Below, one piece after another: positions 50,061 to 61,293 of a DNA stretch of 64,000 bases. Numbering within the stretch: position 1 is the stretch's first letter; each line of letters begins with the position of its first letter. The position numbers were made by a program, and so were the translations under genes. The notes under the pieces are model-generated. The model worked only from the letters and a program-made list of their open reading frames with translations, was not told the origin of the DNA and did not search any database. Source of the stretch: Haemonchus contortus. Taxonomy: Eukaryota > Nematoda > Chromadorea > Rhabditida > Trichostrongylidae. The stretch lies in NCBI GenBank assembly GCA_000469685.2, contig LS997566.1, forward strand, positions 17,178,045 to 17,242,044, in the 5' to 3' direction.

Positions 50061-50791
50061 TTAGGATGCATGAATCGGCTCCAAGGTTGAACTGGTTGGT
50101 CTCTTGTGTTCTGCTCTTTGTCCACGTTTTGAGTTCGACCAAGCTTTCCCCATACGCCATTTCAACACAGCAGGGGATAGACAACGGGACACCCCGACCA
50201 GTTGCCAACGAACACTGACAACTGTTGGCCGAGCGCCAACCCGTGGACATTGAGCATAAATCATCGGGGACTGCCCTGCTGTGCCCGTCTGCAAGCAAGC
50301 AACCGTTGGTGCCGGTGCACTTTTACACTTCTGACGAAAATGCACTTATTATGGCCCAGAACAAAGACGCTCGCCTACCGACCGGCGCTAGCAGCCAACT
50401 AGGCCACAGCTGATGCAACATTGCTTGCCATTGCACCTGCTCTGCATATCATCCTCGTGCCGGTCCACTTCCACATTCCATCGCCTTACCTCTGGCTCGT
50501 TTCTGCTCATTCTAGTTTATCCTTGACTGGAAATTCTTTTCAAGTTATATTATTGATTAATTTGAACCATATGTCATACCAAGCCCTCCTCCCGTGCAAT
50601 CCCAGAGAAGCTCTCACGGATTGTCCAGAGAGAGCCTGCAAAAGGTCAGTTCGAAGAGATTTAGGGACTTGGAACTCACCTGTAGCTGGGGCTTCCAACA
50701 ACTTTCTGGCAAGGGAGCACGCTACAAAGAAACGCTTTCCATTCCGCATCCATTCCGGGGCTATCAAGGACCAAAAGTCATTTATTTTCAT
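50061..50791 (-). CDS. Putative small three-exon gene, hypothetical 131-residue protein
   Basis: On the minus strand the exons 50791-50680, 50635-50580 and 50288-50061 join in phase. The first intron is 44 bases with GTGAGT and TTTTGCAG; the second has GTATGA and GCTTGCTTGCAG. The product starts MKINDFWSLIAPEWMRNGKR, continues with LWTIRESFSGIAREEGL and ends in a basic tail, stop at 50063-50061. I recognise no family. The plus strand is also open over part of the region, and the start depends on choosing the first ATG. The compact intron is the best evidence; the rest is tentative. Confidence 0.35.
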
Positions 50792-50879
50792 CAATGCTGA
50801 GTTACCCTCATTAGGAATTCCGTTCCATTCTTCCCATTCACCCGTTGAAGAAGTCCATTCAACTTGATTATAATGCACC

Positions 50880-51845
50880 CCTGAATCGTTCCATGCTCTC
50901 GATCACTTTACAGATGGGTGCTCAGCAATGATGAGTTCTTATCCAAGATGTTGTTAGAATAGCTCGGGTTGAGGATGAGCTACTGCTAAGTGAACCTATC
51001 TGTATCTCCTCCATTATCGCCTTTCTCCCACCAATTGTACAGAGGCTATCGAACGAAAGCTTTTATCTATCTTCTTTCGTGGAGCCCAGTAGATCCAATT
51101 GCTCGCTTCGATAAGGCGACTGACAGTTTTTACCTGTAGGTATCGCATTGCTTAACTAGTCCCCAGTACTTTCACTGAAACTTTTTTTTCTCGTGATCAG
51201 TCTAGTTTCGGTCTCGGGAACCATCCATGTGGGCATAATACATATTCACATAATGAGCATTAGAAGGCACTCGGTCTACAGCATCAGAGATCCCCAGCAT
51301 CAGAGCGATTTTGAATGGGTGCAAAACTTCTCTATTGAGAAAATTGAGTGGGAGAAGAGTCACACTGACCATTACTTCAACGACATTACATAGAAACGGG
51401 TCAAATGAGACAGTTTATCATATTTTTAGCATTTTCTGGTTCTATACAGTTTGATTTTTGTCATCTTTCTCATACTTTGCAAGCTTCAGTTAATCAGTAG
51501 AAATCAGATTTGATAGTGGTCAGTACCTCTCTGCATTAGCATATATTCATCGATAGGTGTTTGGGTCCTACCAGGCCTTGTCAATGAGGCCGGTCATGGT
51601 TAGGCCTTGTCAATGAGCCGAATTGTCTGAGTAATTCTCAAGTTGCTTGTTGAACACAAGAATATCGTTGATTGGAAGAAGAAAAAAGCACCTGCAGGAA
51701 CTGCAACAGAGGTGTAATTTATCAGATTCGTGTGTTGTGCAAGCGCTTAACAAGAATTTCGTTTTCCTTTTCACTCACTTGCCTCTCCGATTTCCTTCAG
51801 ACCCTTTTTTTTGTTTTTCTCTTCTTTGTTCCTATCTTTTTACCT
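50880..51845. other. No gene seen
   Basis: Short frames without motifs. A local near-duplicate, (C)AGGCCTTGTCAATGAG, occurs twice near 51571 and 51603. Nothing else. Confidence 0.45.
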
Positions 51846-51862
51846 CCCCCCCCCCCCCCCCC
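51846..51862. repeat. Homopolymer C17 tract
   Basis: Seventeen consecutive Cs. The complementary G tract can fold into a quadruplex and is prone to length change and to sequencing error. Confidence 0.95.
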
Positions 51863-52507
51863 GAAAATATGATTACTTCCTCTGTTCGAGGGTCTAACTG
51901 AAATCGGCCCATGGGAGTTCTTAATCAATATTGAATCCCTAATTTCGTAGGCCCCTATGAAATGTCTTAATTGAATTTCCAACTTCATATGGTGGCATAT
52001 TTACTCATACATGAGATCCTATTGATTCCGCGAGATTTTTCTTTTGGACCCTTCCCAGCTAATGGATACACCCAAGGTTGAGATTTTGCCACATTGTGCT
52101 TTTGTCATTCTCGATTTCCAGGTGATGCCTTTGTTGATTTTCAGTGTCCCTCTCAGAAGTAACCGCTCAAATCTCTACCTTTTGTACCCTACCATAAAAA
52201 TAGTTGATGTTGAGAGTAGTACAAGGATTCTAGGGAAAGGAGGCAGTGACTGTAAGGCGATATCCCTTTAGATTTAGCCCAGCAGTGTTTATCGGGAACG
52301 AAAAGAGAGGCTGAAGACGGAGACGTCTGATGAGCTGAAGTTTGTTTTTCTGAGCAAAATGAATGCACTTTCCATTACGACTTCGGCTTCTGCCAGAAAG
52401 GGCTGTAGAGCGCGATACAAAGTTCAATTCGATTTGCTTATGAGCTCAACAGTCCGCTTTACTCTAACTGCAACCTTGCCGCCAAATTTTCTCATGATCC
52501 TATCGCA
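51863..52507 (+). repeat. Large interspersed repeat, plus-strand arm
   Basis: It matches the reverse complement of about 54766-55375 over some 600-700 bases with substitutions and small gaps. Shared anchors include CTTTTGGACCCTT, CACATTGTGCTT, GATGCCTTTGTTGATTTTCA, GGCAGTGACTGTAAGG, GACGGAGACGTCTGATG and AATGCACTTTCCATTACGAC. No intact protein is seen. It ends directly at the head of SINE copy I. Confidence 0.85.
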
Positions 52508-52775
52508 ACATGGTGGAAATGGTAGAGTGGCAAGTAGCGCACTATCACACATGCAAGGTCACGAGTTAAAATCCCGGATCGATATCTGCCTGGGCCAACC
52601 GAGCCTTCCATCCGCTTCCGGATAAAAGCACTGAGTAGTACATCGGCTGCCCAACGCAAATCATGTTTAGGCCACATACGAATTCAATGCGCCACTACGA
52701 TTTTGAATGGAAGTCGAATGTGTAGGTGCATCCCTCATACGTTATTGATCAATGCCCCAAGACTTTATCCTTTTA
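52508..52775 (+). mobile_element. tRNA-derived SINE copy I, fused to upstream repeat
   Basis: The head ATGGTGGAAATGGTAGAGTG and the AAAATCCCGGATCGATAT B-box region are followed by a body missing part of the middle (after CCGCTTCCGG) and then a full 3' end. It starts exactly where the large repeat ends. Confidence 0.85.
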
Positions 52776-52784
52776 GAATTTATC

Positions 52785-53115
52785 ATCGCAATATGGTGGA
52801 AATGGTACACTGGCAGGTGGCGCCCAACCGCACACTCATGGTGGGGATCGATTCCTAGATTGAAACCCACCCATGCTAACAAAGCCCCATGCTAACAAAG
52901 CCTTTCATACTTACGGCACTGGTTAATTAAACTCCTTTGGGAGAACAGAAGCACATGTACATCGGCTGACCGCCACAGGATGAAAAAACATAAATATAAC
53001 AGCAAAGTTGCATCATAGGCCTAATAGGCATTCAATACACCATTACGATCTGAGAGGAGGTTGAATGCGGGGCGCATACAAAAATGAGAGCCAAAAACTT
53101 TTCATTCATCTTCCA
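52785..53115 (+). mobile_element. tRNA-derived SINE copy J, in tandem with copy I
   Basis: It begins ATCGCAATATGGTGGAAATG, as copy I does (ATCGCAACATGGTGGAAATG), then runs through a diverged body with a small internal duplication (CCATGCTAACAAAGCC twice) and an insertion (about 52980-53010). It is older than copy D. Confidence 0.78.
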
Positions 53116-54645
53116 CCGGCAAAAAAATGGAATTTTGATAATTTGGCGTGTTATATGGGGTAGTAGATAATTAGTGGCAGGAAGTAGAATTTGCTATTTG
53201 TGCCAGTCGGAGCCCGCTGTTCTCCTGCTTATTCGATTGGTGCTATTAATAGATTTCATTGTCTTTATTTTGCCTGCAATCGCTGCAATCAAATGTTTTG
53301 CATTTCCAAGCATGGACGTTGTATTCCCGAAACGGCATTTTGGCATTTTTTAACGATATTGGGTCATGAGGTCATCATGGTAATTTTTCTGGTGTCAAAC
53401 CGTCCCTTTGGCCCTGTGGCCTTGTGGCCCCTGTTCAGTTTCTGGACCGCGGTCTTACGGCCTGCCTCGTAGGTAAGGAGAGCTGTAAAGCTATTGGGAA
53501 TAATAATCGTCTGCCAATACAGAGTGAAGCAAGTTGGGTGTAGTGCGTTAAGAACGAAATGGTCGCATCGCGGTGAGAGGGGCGTCGCGCGCGGAAGGAA
53601 TGTAGCAGGATGCAGCAGTAGGTAAGAAATATAAGAACAAAAGTACTAATAGTGGAATTATGCATAAAATGATCGCATATCGAATGAGCTGTATTGAAGA
53701 ACGTTAGAGCTGTAATAACGGCGAATGAGTGGTCCGCGGCAGCCGCGTGCGGCGAATCGATTACCCAAAATCGTTCCTAACGCCCGTCTCCCAAGCAAGT
53801 TGAGGAGTACGGCTATGCAACACAGTTCAAACGCTTGAAGAGCTGCAGGTGTTCCTTTCTAGGAACAGGCTCTACCATCAACTTGGATATTCTCGACCTC
53901 AACCTTCAAGAATCTTTCCACTTGAAGAAGCAATTTTGTTTACTCTATGTACTTTTTTGGTAATATTCAGAGCAGGGTAATACAATTAAATTTCGATCTA
54001 TCGGCTACTCAGAGTTGCTACCATTTATGAGATCTCCTTAATTTACTGAAAAGCTGTCTTTCGGAACAACTGGCCGCTTAGAGAAGTGATATAAGTTCTG
54101 GTCCAAAGTACCCGACCGAATCGCTCAAACGTGAGTTCCCCAAGTATGCCACATCGGTGCTGTCGGGTCAGAATACGGTATAGATAGGGCGGAAGAAGGG
54201 CTCGAAGACCGACTACGTCGGCATCCTCACCCAAAAATGGATGATCTCCACTGGCGTTGTAGAGGCTGCATCGTTCCCAAAGGACAACCATGTCGAAAAT
54301 TCGTGTCGTCATGACCCATATGGAAGTGGAGGGCGATTTCAGCTGTCTTTTTTCTTGAGTCCTTACGCATGCACCACAAATAGAATCTTTCCGAGTACCC
54401 CTTCCATGTCATTTCCGTCATAGTGATCATGTAAACTCTGCCTTCACTTTCTTGAAGAATTCCCGAAACCCTTATACTTCGGGAATTCTTCAGATTCTTT
54501 CGCTCCCTTCATTGCCGAATATACTCTTCTGCCCCAATACTTTTGTTTTTCAGCTCAGAAGGATACCTCGCAGTTGATTATCAGGGGCTGTTCCTTTGAA
54601 ACTACGCCTCTGCTTATCCAGCGCCGCGCTTACCTAACACAACAT
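53116..54645. other. No gene seen
   Basis: Short frames only. 53560-53600 and 53730-53760 are locally CG-rich. Around 54466-54491 GAATTCCCGAAAC and GTTTCGGGAATTC-like text form a short inverted pair. No exon chain is supported. Confidence 0.4.
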
Positions 54646-54649
54646 CACG

Positions 54650-55375
54650 TTTTTTTCGAACCACCATCGAGACCCTTCTCGGTGATAGGAGCATTAGAAA
54701 CTGGCAGTGTGTGATTGGTACCATTTGCCACTGCACCGTCTCCACCTTGTTGCGATGACATAATGAGAAGAATATAATAGGAAGGTTGCAAATAGAGGCT
54801 ATTGAGCTCATAAATTAGTCGAATTGGACTTTGTCCTTTTCTGGCAGAAACTGAAGTCGTAATGGAAAGTGCATTCATTTTGCTCAGAAAACAGACTTCA
54901 GCACATCAGACGTCTCCGTCTTCTGCCTCTCTTTTCATTGTCGATAAATATTGCTGGGCTACATCGCAAGGGATATCTCCTTACAGTCACTGCCGCCTTT
55001 CCCTAGAATCCTTTTACTGCCTCGACATCAACTATTTCTAAGGGTAGGGCACGAAAGGCGGAGGTCTTAGCGGTTACTTCTAAAAGAGGACACTGAAAAT
55101 CAACAAAGGCATCACCTGCAATCGGAATGACAGAAGCACAATGTGACAAAATCTCAACCCCTGGGTGTATCCATTAGCAGGCAAGGGTCCAAAAGAAAAA
55201 ACTCCGCGGATCAATAGGATCCCATGTACAAGTAAATATGCCACATGGAGTTGGAAATTTAGTCAAGGCGTTCCATAGGGACCTATAAATCAGAAAATCA
55301 ATATCGACTACGAAACTCCCACGGTCCGGTTTCAGTCAAATCCTCGAACATGTGAAGTAGTTTTATCTTGGGGAT
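54650..55375 (-). repeat. Large interspersed repeat, minus-strand arm with SINE-like head
   Basis: It is the inverted copy of 51863-52507. On the minus strand it continues past the shared part into TCGCAACAAGGTGGAGACGG, the start of a SINE head, which then decays by about 54650. The repeat-to-SINE junction is thus shared by both copies and predates their separation. Confidence 0.82.
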
Positions 55376-57321
55376 GAAAAATGGCGACCGGAAAAAAGAA
55401 ATATTTTTCAGTCGATGACTTGTGATGGGTGCAGTGAGTGGTTCAGGGGTTAGGGAGCCAACAGGGTGCTGTCGGTCGCTAGGAACGTTTCTTTTTCGTC
55501 CGGCACGATCTTTTACAACTTGTTGTGGGGAGAACTCAGTGTATCAGCTGGATTCTTGATAATGCTGTATCAGCCTACATCGTCGAATTTAAGTTGATGT
55601 TGGAATGTACCGTGAACCCAGGAGAGGATCTCGACTTTATGCATCAATTGTAAGACATAGCAGTACTCAATTAAATATTTCTTGTGCCCTGTGGCGATGT
55701 TCTTCTGCATGACCTCGGTTGGAAATGGCTTTCGCTCCTAGTACTACCACATACCGAGGTATGCCTCATTATTGTAAATGATATTAGACCAAGCCCATCA
55801 GATCTGTTGGCGGCATTTCACCCGAAGGCTTCCACGGATGGCGCCAGAGTGACATGACGGTGCGGTGTTCCTTTGCGATCTCTTATCTACGTAAGCTAGC
55901 CTCAGTTCAATGTTACATAATTGGGATAGGGCTGACAGGCGGATGTCATGGCTGGGACCGCAGGTACAACACCTACGGTCCCGTCTAGGTCAACTCCGCC
56001 TACTTATTACTATTCATATAGATGACAGTGCACTGCACTTATATCTGCATAGCCTTTATTATTCGCTGAAGTATTGTTGTATTCTTACGCACTTAACCGA
56101 CCTTTACCACTCTTCTCGCTGGTAGTACCGGATAACTGTTCATTCTGTTGGTCACTCTTCTCACTGATAGCTAGTAATTGTAAGCGCTCTCAACCAGCAT
56201 TGAAAGCGCTATGCCTCCTTGGATTACTAGTTATGAACTTCACCTTTTGCAAGTAAATCAATGGCTTCAAGTCCAGAAGTTACGTGAGAGTTAATTTGGA
56301 AGATCAGCTGGTGGTCACTTTCTAGTGGTAGCGCTGATGTAACACACCTGCCTCCATTCAAGTCTTCTCCTCGAAAGTGATGCTGTGAATCTTTCCAGAG
56401 TAACCATAGAGGGGTTTTCGTCTTGTAGAGCCGTAGCCTACTAAGATTTGGAAACACCCCTCTGTGCACCCTGTGGTACTGTCCGAAAGTGGGTTAGCAG
56501 TTACCATTGCTGGCAAATTAGCATTAGACCCTTTTGGCATTTTACGATAAGTATATGGTAACCAAGAGTACTAGCCTACAGTACTCAGCCCTTTCTGTGG
56601 TTCTAGGATATACCCCATAAGAACAGATAGTGATTGTCCTAACGATTTTTTTATGGTTTCACAAGAAGGAACTAGTGGGTATAAAAAATTCGCCCAAGTA
56701 GGAGTCCAATGAGCTGTGAATAGTACGAAAAAATCCTCCGAAATATCCCAGTTGCCATTTGGAGTAATGTAGCTCATCTTCTTTTCTACATACACATCCC
56801 TAATTCCTTGAGCCTTCGACAACAGTTAAAAAAGAAGAAGATAAAGCTCTCAGTTGGTTGTAAGCGCTGGGATGTCCTGAACCTGCCATCTGTTTCCTCG
56901 CAGTAGTTTTTTTCGTTTTTTTGCCCTTTCTCTTTTTATTCTGGAGCCTAGCAATGTGAAGGAATTAGGGATCAAGGATCTATCCGTAAAAAATTTAAGG
57001 GATAGTAGCTTCACGCCATTTCATTCTTGCTCCCAACCTCGATTGGGTGCTGTTGAGTGCCTCTGAAGGTGCTGCCCGAATCGAGAATTCCTCTGATTTG
57101 CCAAAAATAATCTACGTCGTACTTAATTCTGTCCTGAAATCTAGGCTTCCATCGATTACTTAATGATCCTGTTGTACGCTCTCACTATAACTACAGGCCA
57201 TGCCATCCAGAGACCTAGATGCGCGGTACTGTACAATACCGTTTACCATTTCCTTTGCTTTATCGTCTCATCTCAAACACTCCGTTTTCTGGCCTGGTCA
57301 ATCTCTTCACCTTTAGCTGTA
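55376..57321. other. No gene seen
   Basis: Frames of up to 84 codons without motifs. The 80-codon minus frame at 56227-56469 has no splice support. Nothing else is seen upstream of the small gene at 57322. Confidence 0.4.
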
Positions 57322-58578
57322 ATGATAACTTACCTATTCGACTGTGAAATGGAGCCCGAATCAACCTGTAAATCAAGTATTCACTGGCAGGAAGCCGAAC
57401 AACCAGCCGACAGTTTACTGCAAGGTCTTCAATCAGTATTGAGAAAGGTGGGATCTGTCAAACCATTAAACCTCCGTTCAAAGCACTTTCAATGTTTTTG
57501 TTTAGGTGTATATAGCCGAAGCAATTCTGTTCAAACGACTAGAGTGCACTTCAACAGCAAAAGAAGCCGAACACCTGCAGTCAGGATTGATGAGATTGAA
57601 TGAAGTTGAGAAGAGCATACAACTGAGAATTTTACACCATGTGGGTGATTTTTACGATTATTTTTTTGCCAGAAAAATATGTTCCAGTAAAGTAAAATAG
57701 CATGATAAAGTGGAGGGCATGACGGTGAGGAGGGGTTCGGATTAGCTTCAGTTTGATCATCCCCTAATCACATCAAAATTTGGGTCGGGGACGGTCGAGT
57801 GTGCGGTGAATGCGGTATGCCAGCGGTCTCAAATAGGATGAATGTCATGTTACCCAACGAGCCCTGAAGTTCGGCTGACTCTCCGATAGTGATTCATGAC
57901 CATTGCTTCCAAATTGGGAGGCCTTCACAAGGGTGCTACTCGATGGTGCAACAATCGAGTCTTATACTACTTCCCATTGAGTTAGGGGATGATTGGAAGG
58001 GAGGTGGAAGCGAATGAGACTCTCCAGAGTAGGAGAACGAACGCCAGCCAGAAGGCTCGATGGGGTCAAGTTTGCCTTGAAACTTTGTGATCTTGAAAGT
58101 TTTTGGTTCGAGTGATTCTTCATTCTCGTCAAAGCAGCTGGCCGGAAGTTCGAGTAGCTGAAAGTGAAGAGGCTGTCGTGGGCAACAGCTGCTACAAGTC
58201 TTTTAATTACCGTCACATAAAACATAACGTTTGGCGCGTCTTAAAATGAGGTATTCAAAGTACATAGGAGAAAAGGGAGATTTATTGCCTGCCTTGAGCC
58301 TAATCGAAGGGATGGAAACTTTGCATTCCTCGACACTTCATCCGATTTAGAGGGGTCTCGCAAAAAGTTCAGTTCGTAGAGGTAGCAAAAGGTTGCATTT
58401 TCTGAGTGGGACGGTAGGGGTAGGTGGAGTGAGAATTTCTAATCTCAAAATAAAGTTTGGATTTGAGAACCTTCTGTTATTTGTTAGGGAAAAATGCTAC
58501 AGGTTTGAGTACCGTTACTTTTAATTACTGTCATTTCAGATCCGTCCGATATCGCCATGCAACTCTGAGCAAGAATAA
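57322..58578 (+). CDS. Small three-exon gene, ~99-residue helical protein of unknown function
   Basis: Exons 57322-57447, 57506-57640 and 58540-58578 are all phase 0. The first intron is 58 bases (AAG|GTGGGA to TTTTTGTTTAG), the second 899 bases ending TCATTTCAG. A trans-splice-type acceptor, CACCTTTAG, lies five bases before the ATG; a second in-frame ATG at 57349 would give 90 residues. Exon 2 (YIAEAILFKRLECTSTAKEA to LMRLNEVEKSIQLRILHH) has heptad-like hydrophobic spacing and is probably helical or coiled coil. There is no signal peptide or membrane segment. Size and helix content recall small subunits of multi-protein complexes, but I recognise no family. Confidence 0.65.
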
Positions 58579-60761
58579 TTCGTCTAAATCAATCAATATT
58601 TAAATAATATATTGTTTATTCGCTATTGGCTATTAATTGTAATACACACTGTACATTGTTCTAGCACTAATAAATATTATATAATGATCATGTGGAATGA
58701 CATACCCGTAGCCCAAGGTCTGAAATACGGCTTGGCAGAAAAATCTTATTCATCCTGGAAAATCTACCACAACATTCAGATCATTTGTCTCTATATTTAC
58801 CTAGCTTAACCTAACAATGGATTTGGATGACTTTGCTTGAATTCCGCAGTGTTTCGAGAACCACAGTCAGGAGAATTCTTCAAAGACGTTCTGCTTTAAC
58901 TCCAGCTGCTTGCAGACGATATAGTAGAAACACGACGTGTAACTGTGCTGGTAACGAAGTTTCGCTTAGAATGCCCTTAGATTTGGGAACTGGACTACCT
59001 GGCGTCTGACGGAAGCGAAACAGTGATGTCTTCAACTGAATCTGTACAACCCCGCCTGCCTTTTTTGTTTTTTTCGAAACAGCCTCGAAAGGTTTTTTAA
59101 AAGTCGCACAGTGTAGGGATTTTCGAAGCTAACGGGATAGTTAAGGCAGTAGGTTGGTGGCAGGGACTGTACAGTGGAATGATAACATTGAGTTCAACAT
59201 AAGCAGCCAAGCTCTACGGTATCAATCCTTTTCATGCGGTTCGAATTTGTTATTCATCCTCAGCCACATCACGAAGGCAGTGTTGAGAGCTTTTTGATGA
59301 CGGGCGCTTTTACAGCCGTTGGAAGAAAGATGATGTCGCACGATCTGTCATCGGTGAATGTCGGGTCTCCCATGTTCCGCCGCTTTCACACGCCATTGGC
59401 ATGCGGCTCGTGAACCACCCTCAAACGCTTGGTGGGCAAGTATCAATCAACGGTACCGACAATCCTCCCTCCGCCAATACATCAAAAACCATTGAGAGCA
59501 ATTACGGTGTCGACGAGAATTCCCTGGGAGCCGAATTATATTGACTCTCAAGTAGTGATTCATGTAGAACCTGATTGTAGGCCATTCTTGTTTACCACTA
59601 GAAACTGTTTGCTCCTAAGAGAGGGTTAGTTCCCCTTTGATTTCAAAACTTCTTTCGAGCCCCTCATTTACGTCCCATAGTTTCATATTAATAGATGGTA
59701 TCACAAACACTTGGCATTAAGATAAACAGGCGAAGACGCTCGAATCCTGGTGGGAACAGTTTGGAATTCTTGCACAAGGTATAATTTTTGAGCGAGTTTT
59801 TGAATTTCAAAATTTTGAGGAAAGCTATCTCATCAAGTTCAAAAATAGCTGTAGAGATCCATTCATCAACAGGCTACTGGCGTCTGGTGTCTACTAACCC
59901 ACGCCCCAGATCTATGAGCATTTTGAGGGGGACTACAACTTAGGCTGGGGAGGCTGGATTGAAAGCAGAACGCTCCGTGAAGAATCGCTTTTCTGAGGGC
60001 CTACTACTGAGGACTTGCCAGACCTCATTCATCACATAGCCCTTACTCTATGGTGCTCTTCTGTATGGTTTGAAGGCAAGTATTAAGGTAACGTTATAAG
60101 TCTTCTACAACGGATTTTACTAACTCACTGAATTACAATTGAATGGGCGTGAAAGAACGGAAAATGACATACCTGAAGATCTTCAAAGACGACCCGATTA
60201 TTTTGAATTAATAATGATCAGGACAGTCTTGTGAGCTCCAGGGGATCATTAGGCGTTCAATCCCAATGAACTTCAGGTTTTAAATGCAGCCTTAACATTT
60301 CATCTCACCCGCTTACTGGAAGCCTTAGCGAAGCAGAAGATAAGATATATTAGGACAAGATCTGCATGTTCAGCCCGCACTTGCTTCCCTAGCGCAGCTC
60401 CGAATACGCATTCGGAACTCACCCTATATTATTCCCAAATGGAGCAGGTGCCAGTTCCAGTTGTCGTCACAGAAAAATACGTCATCCCCCAAAGGGTCAA
60501 GCTGTAACGAATGAGACCCTCTATTCTATGGGTGATGAACTGAATCATTGTTGGCAGTGGGGTATGAATGACAGTTGATCGCTAGTGGACACTCGTTTCT
60601 GTTGTTCATTGTCGAATTCCTCTGTAATACCCAAGACACTTATAATACCTTTCCAGTTGAAATCGCTCCTCTATTCCGTAGACCAGTTTATCTCAATGTT
60701 GTTATCACTGCGCTCTACCACTTTAGATCGACTATGCTCTGCCTCTGCCTCGTCATACATA
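58579..60761. other. No gene seen; one weak open block
   Basis: 59429-59629 is open for 66 codons (TVSTRIPWEPNYIDSQVVIH and on) but without good splice signals. 58827-59009 contains SVSRTTVRRIL, vaguely like a helix-turn-helix. Both are too weak to call. Confidence 0.35.
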
Positions 60762-61291
60762 CAGTAGCGCTCGAAAGTCTTCGGTCAAATGCTTCTTCAG
60801 TCGTAGTTTTAGCCGTAACTCCTTTCCCAATGGATGGAATCATGCTAACTTTCAATGTGTGTAGCACGGGTGTGTTGTGAATATGTACCACTATTGACGT
60901 GCGATCTGATCATGTTCCAGATATACTAAAAAGCTTGAACTCAAAATCAACTGAAAGTACATAGAGATGATGATCCTTCGAGAGTCTCTTTCCTTTTCGC
61001 CATGGCTAAAGTGTACGAGCACCTATGCCGAACTTAGTAGAGGAGAAAAACGTACATAAGGTGGGAATGACTGCAAACGTCAATACTTTTGCTTATGGTG
61101 AAGTCTACTATCGCATCAAACCCTTGCTCTTAGTCATGTGGATATTGCTGTTCGCAGTCGAATAGTTCTGGGCAGGGTAAAATATGCCCTAGTTAAACCT
61201 ATTCAGATTTCACGCTATTTGGTGTAATAAGAAAAAATTTATGAACGAAAAAGCGTCAAAGCGTTTGACCGAAGACTTTTGAGCACTACTG
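60762..61291. mobile_element. Tc1/mariner-type MITE, 530 bp, copy 2
   Basis: It has the same ends as copy 1 (CAGTAGCGCTCGAAAGTCTT; the right end carries about three mismatches) and is flanked by TA on both sides (60760-60761, 61292-61293). The interior is closely similar in sequence and orientation to 47986-48509, for example TGATCATGTTCCAGATAT and TAAAGTGTACGAGC. The copies differ by scattered changes, so both are old. Confidence 0.92.
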
Positions 61292-61293
61292 TA

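Noticed and set aside
58827..59009. Possible Tc1 helix-turn-helix fragment (SVSRTTVRRIL)
   Set aside because: The match is eleven residues only and the surrounding frame shows no other transposase motif or terminal repeat.
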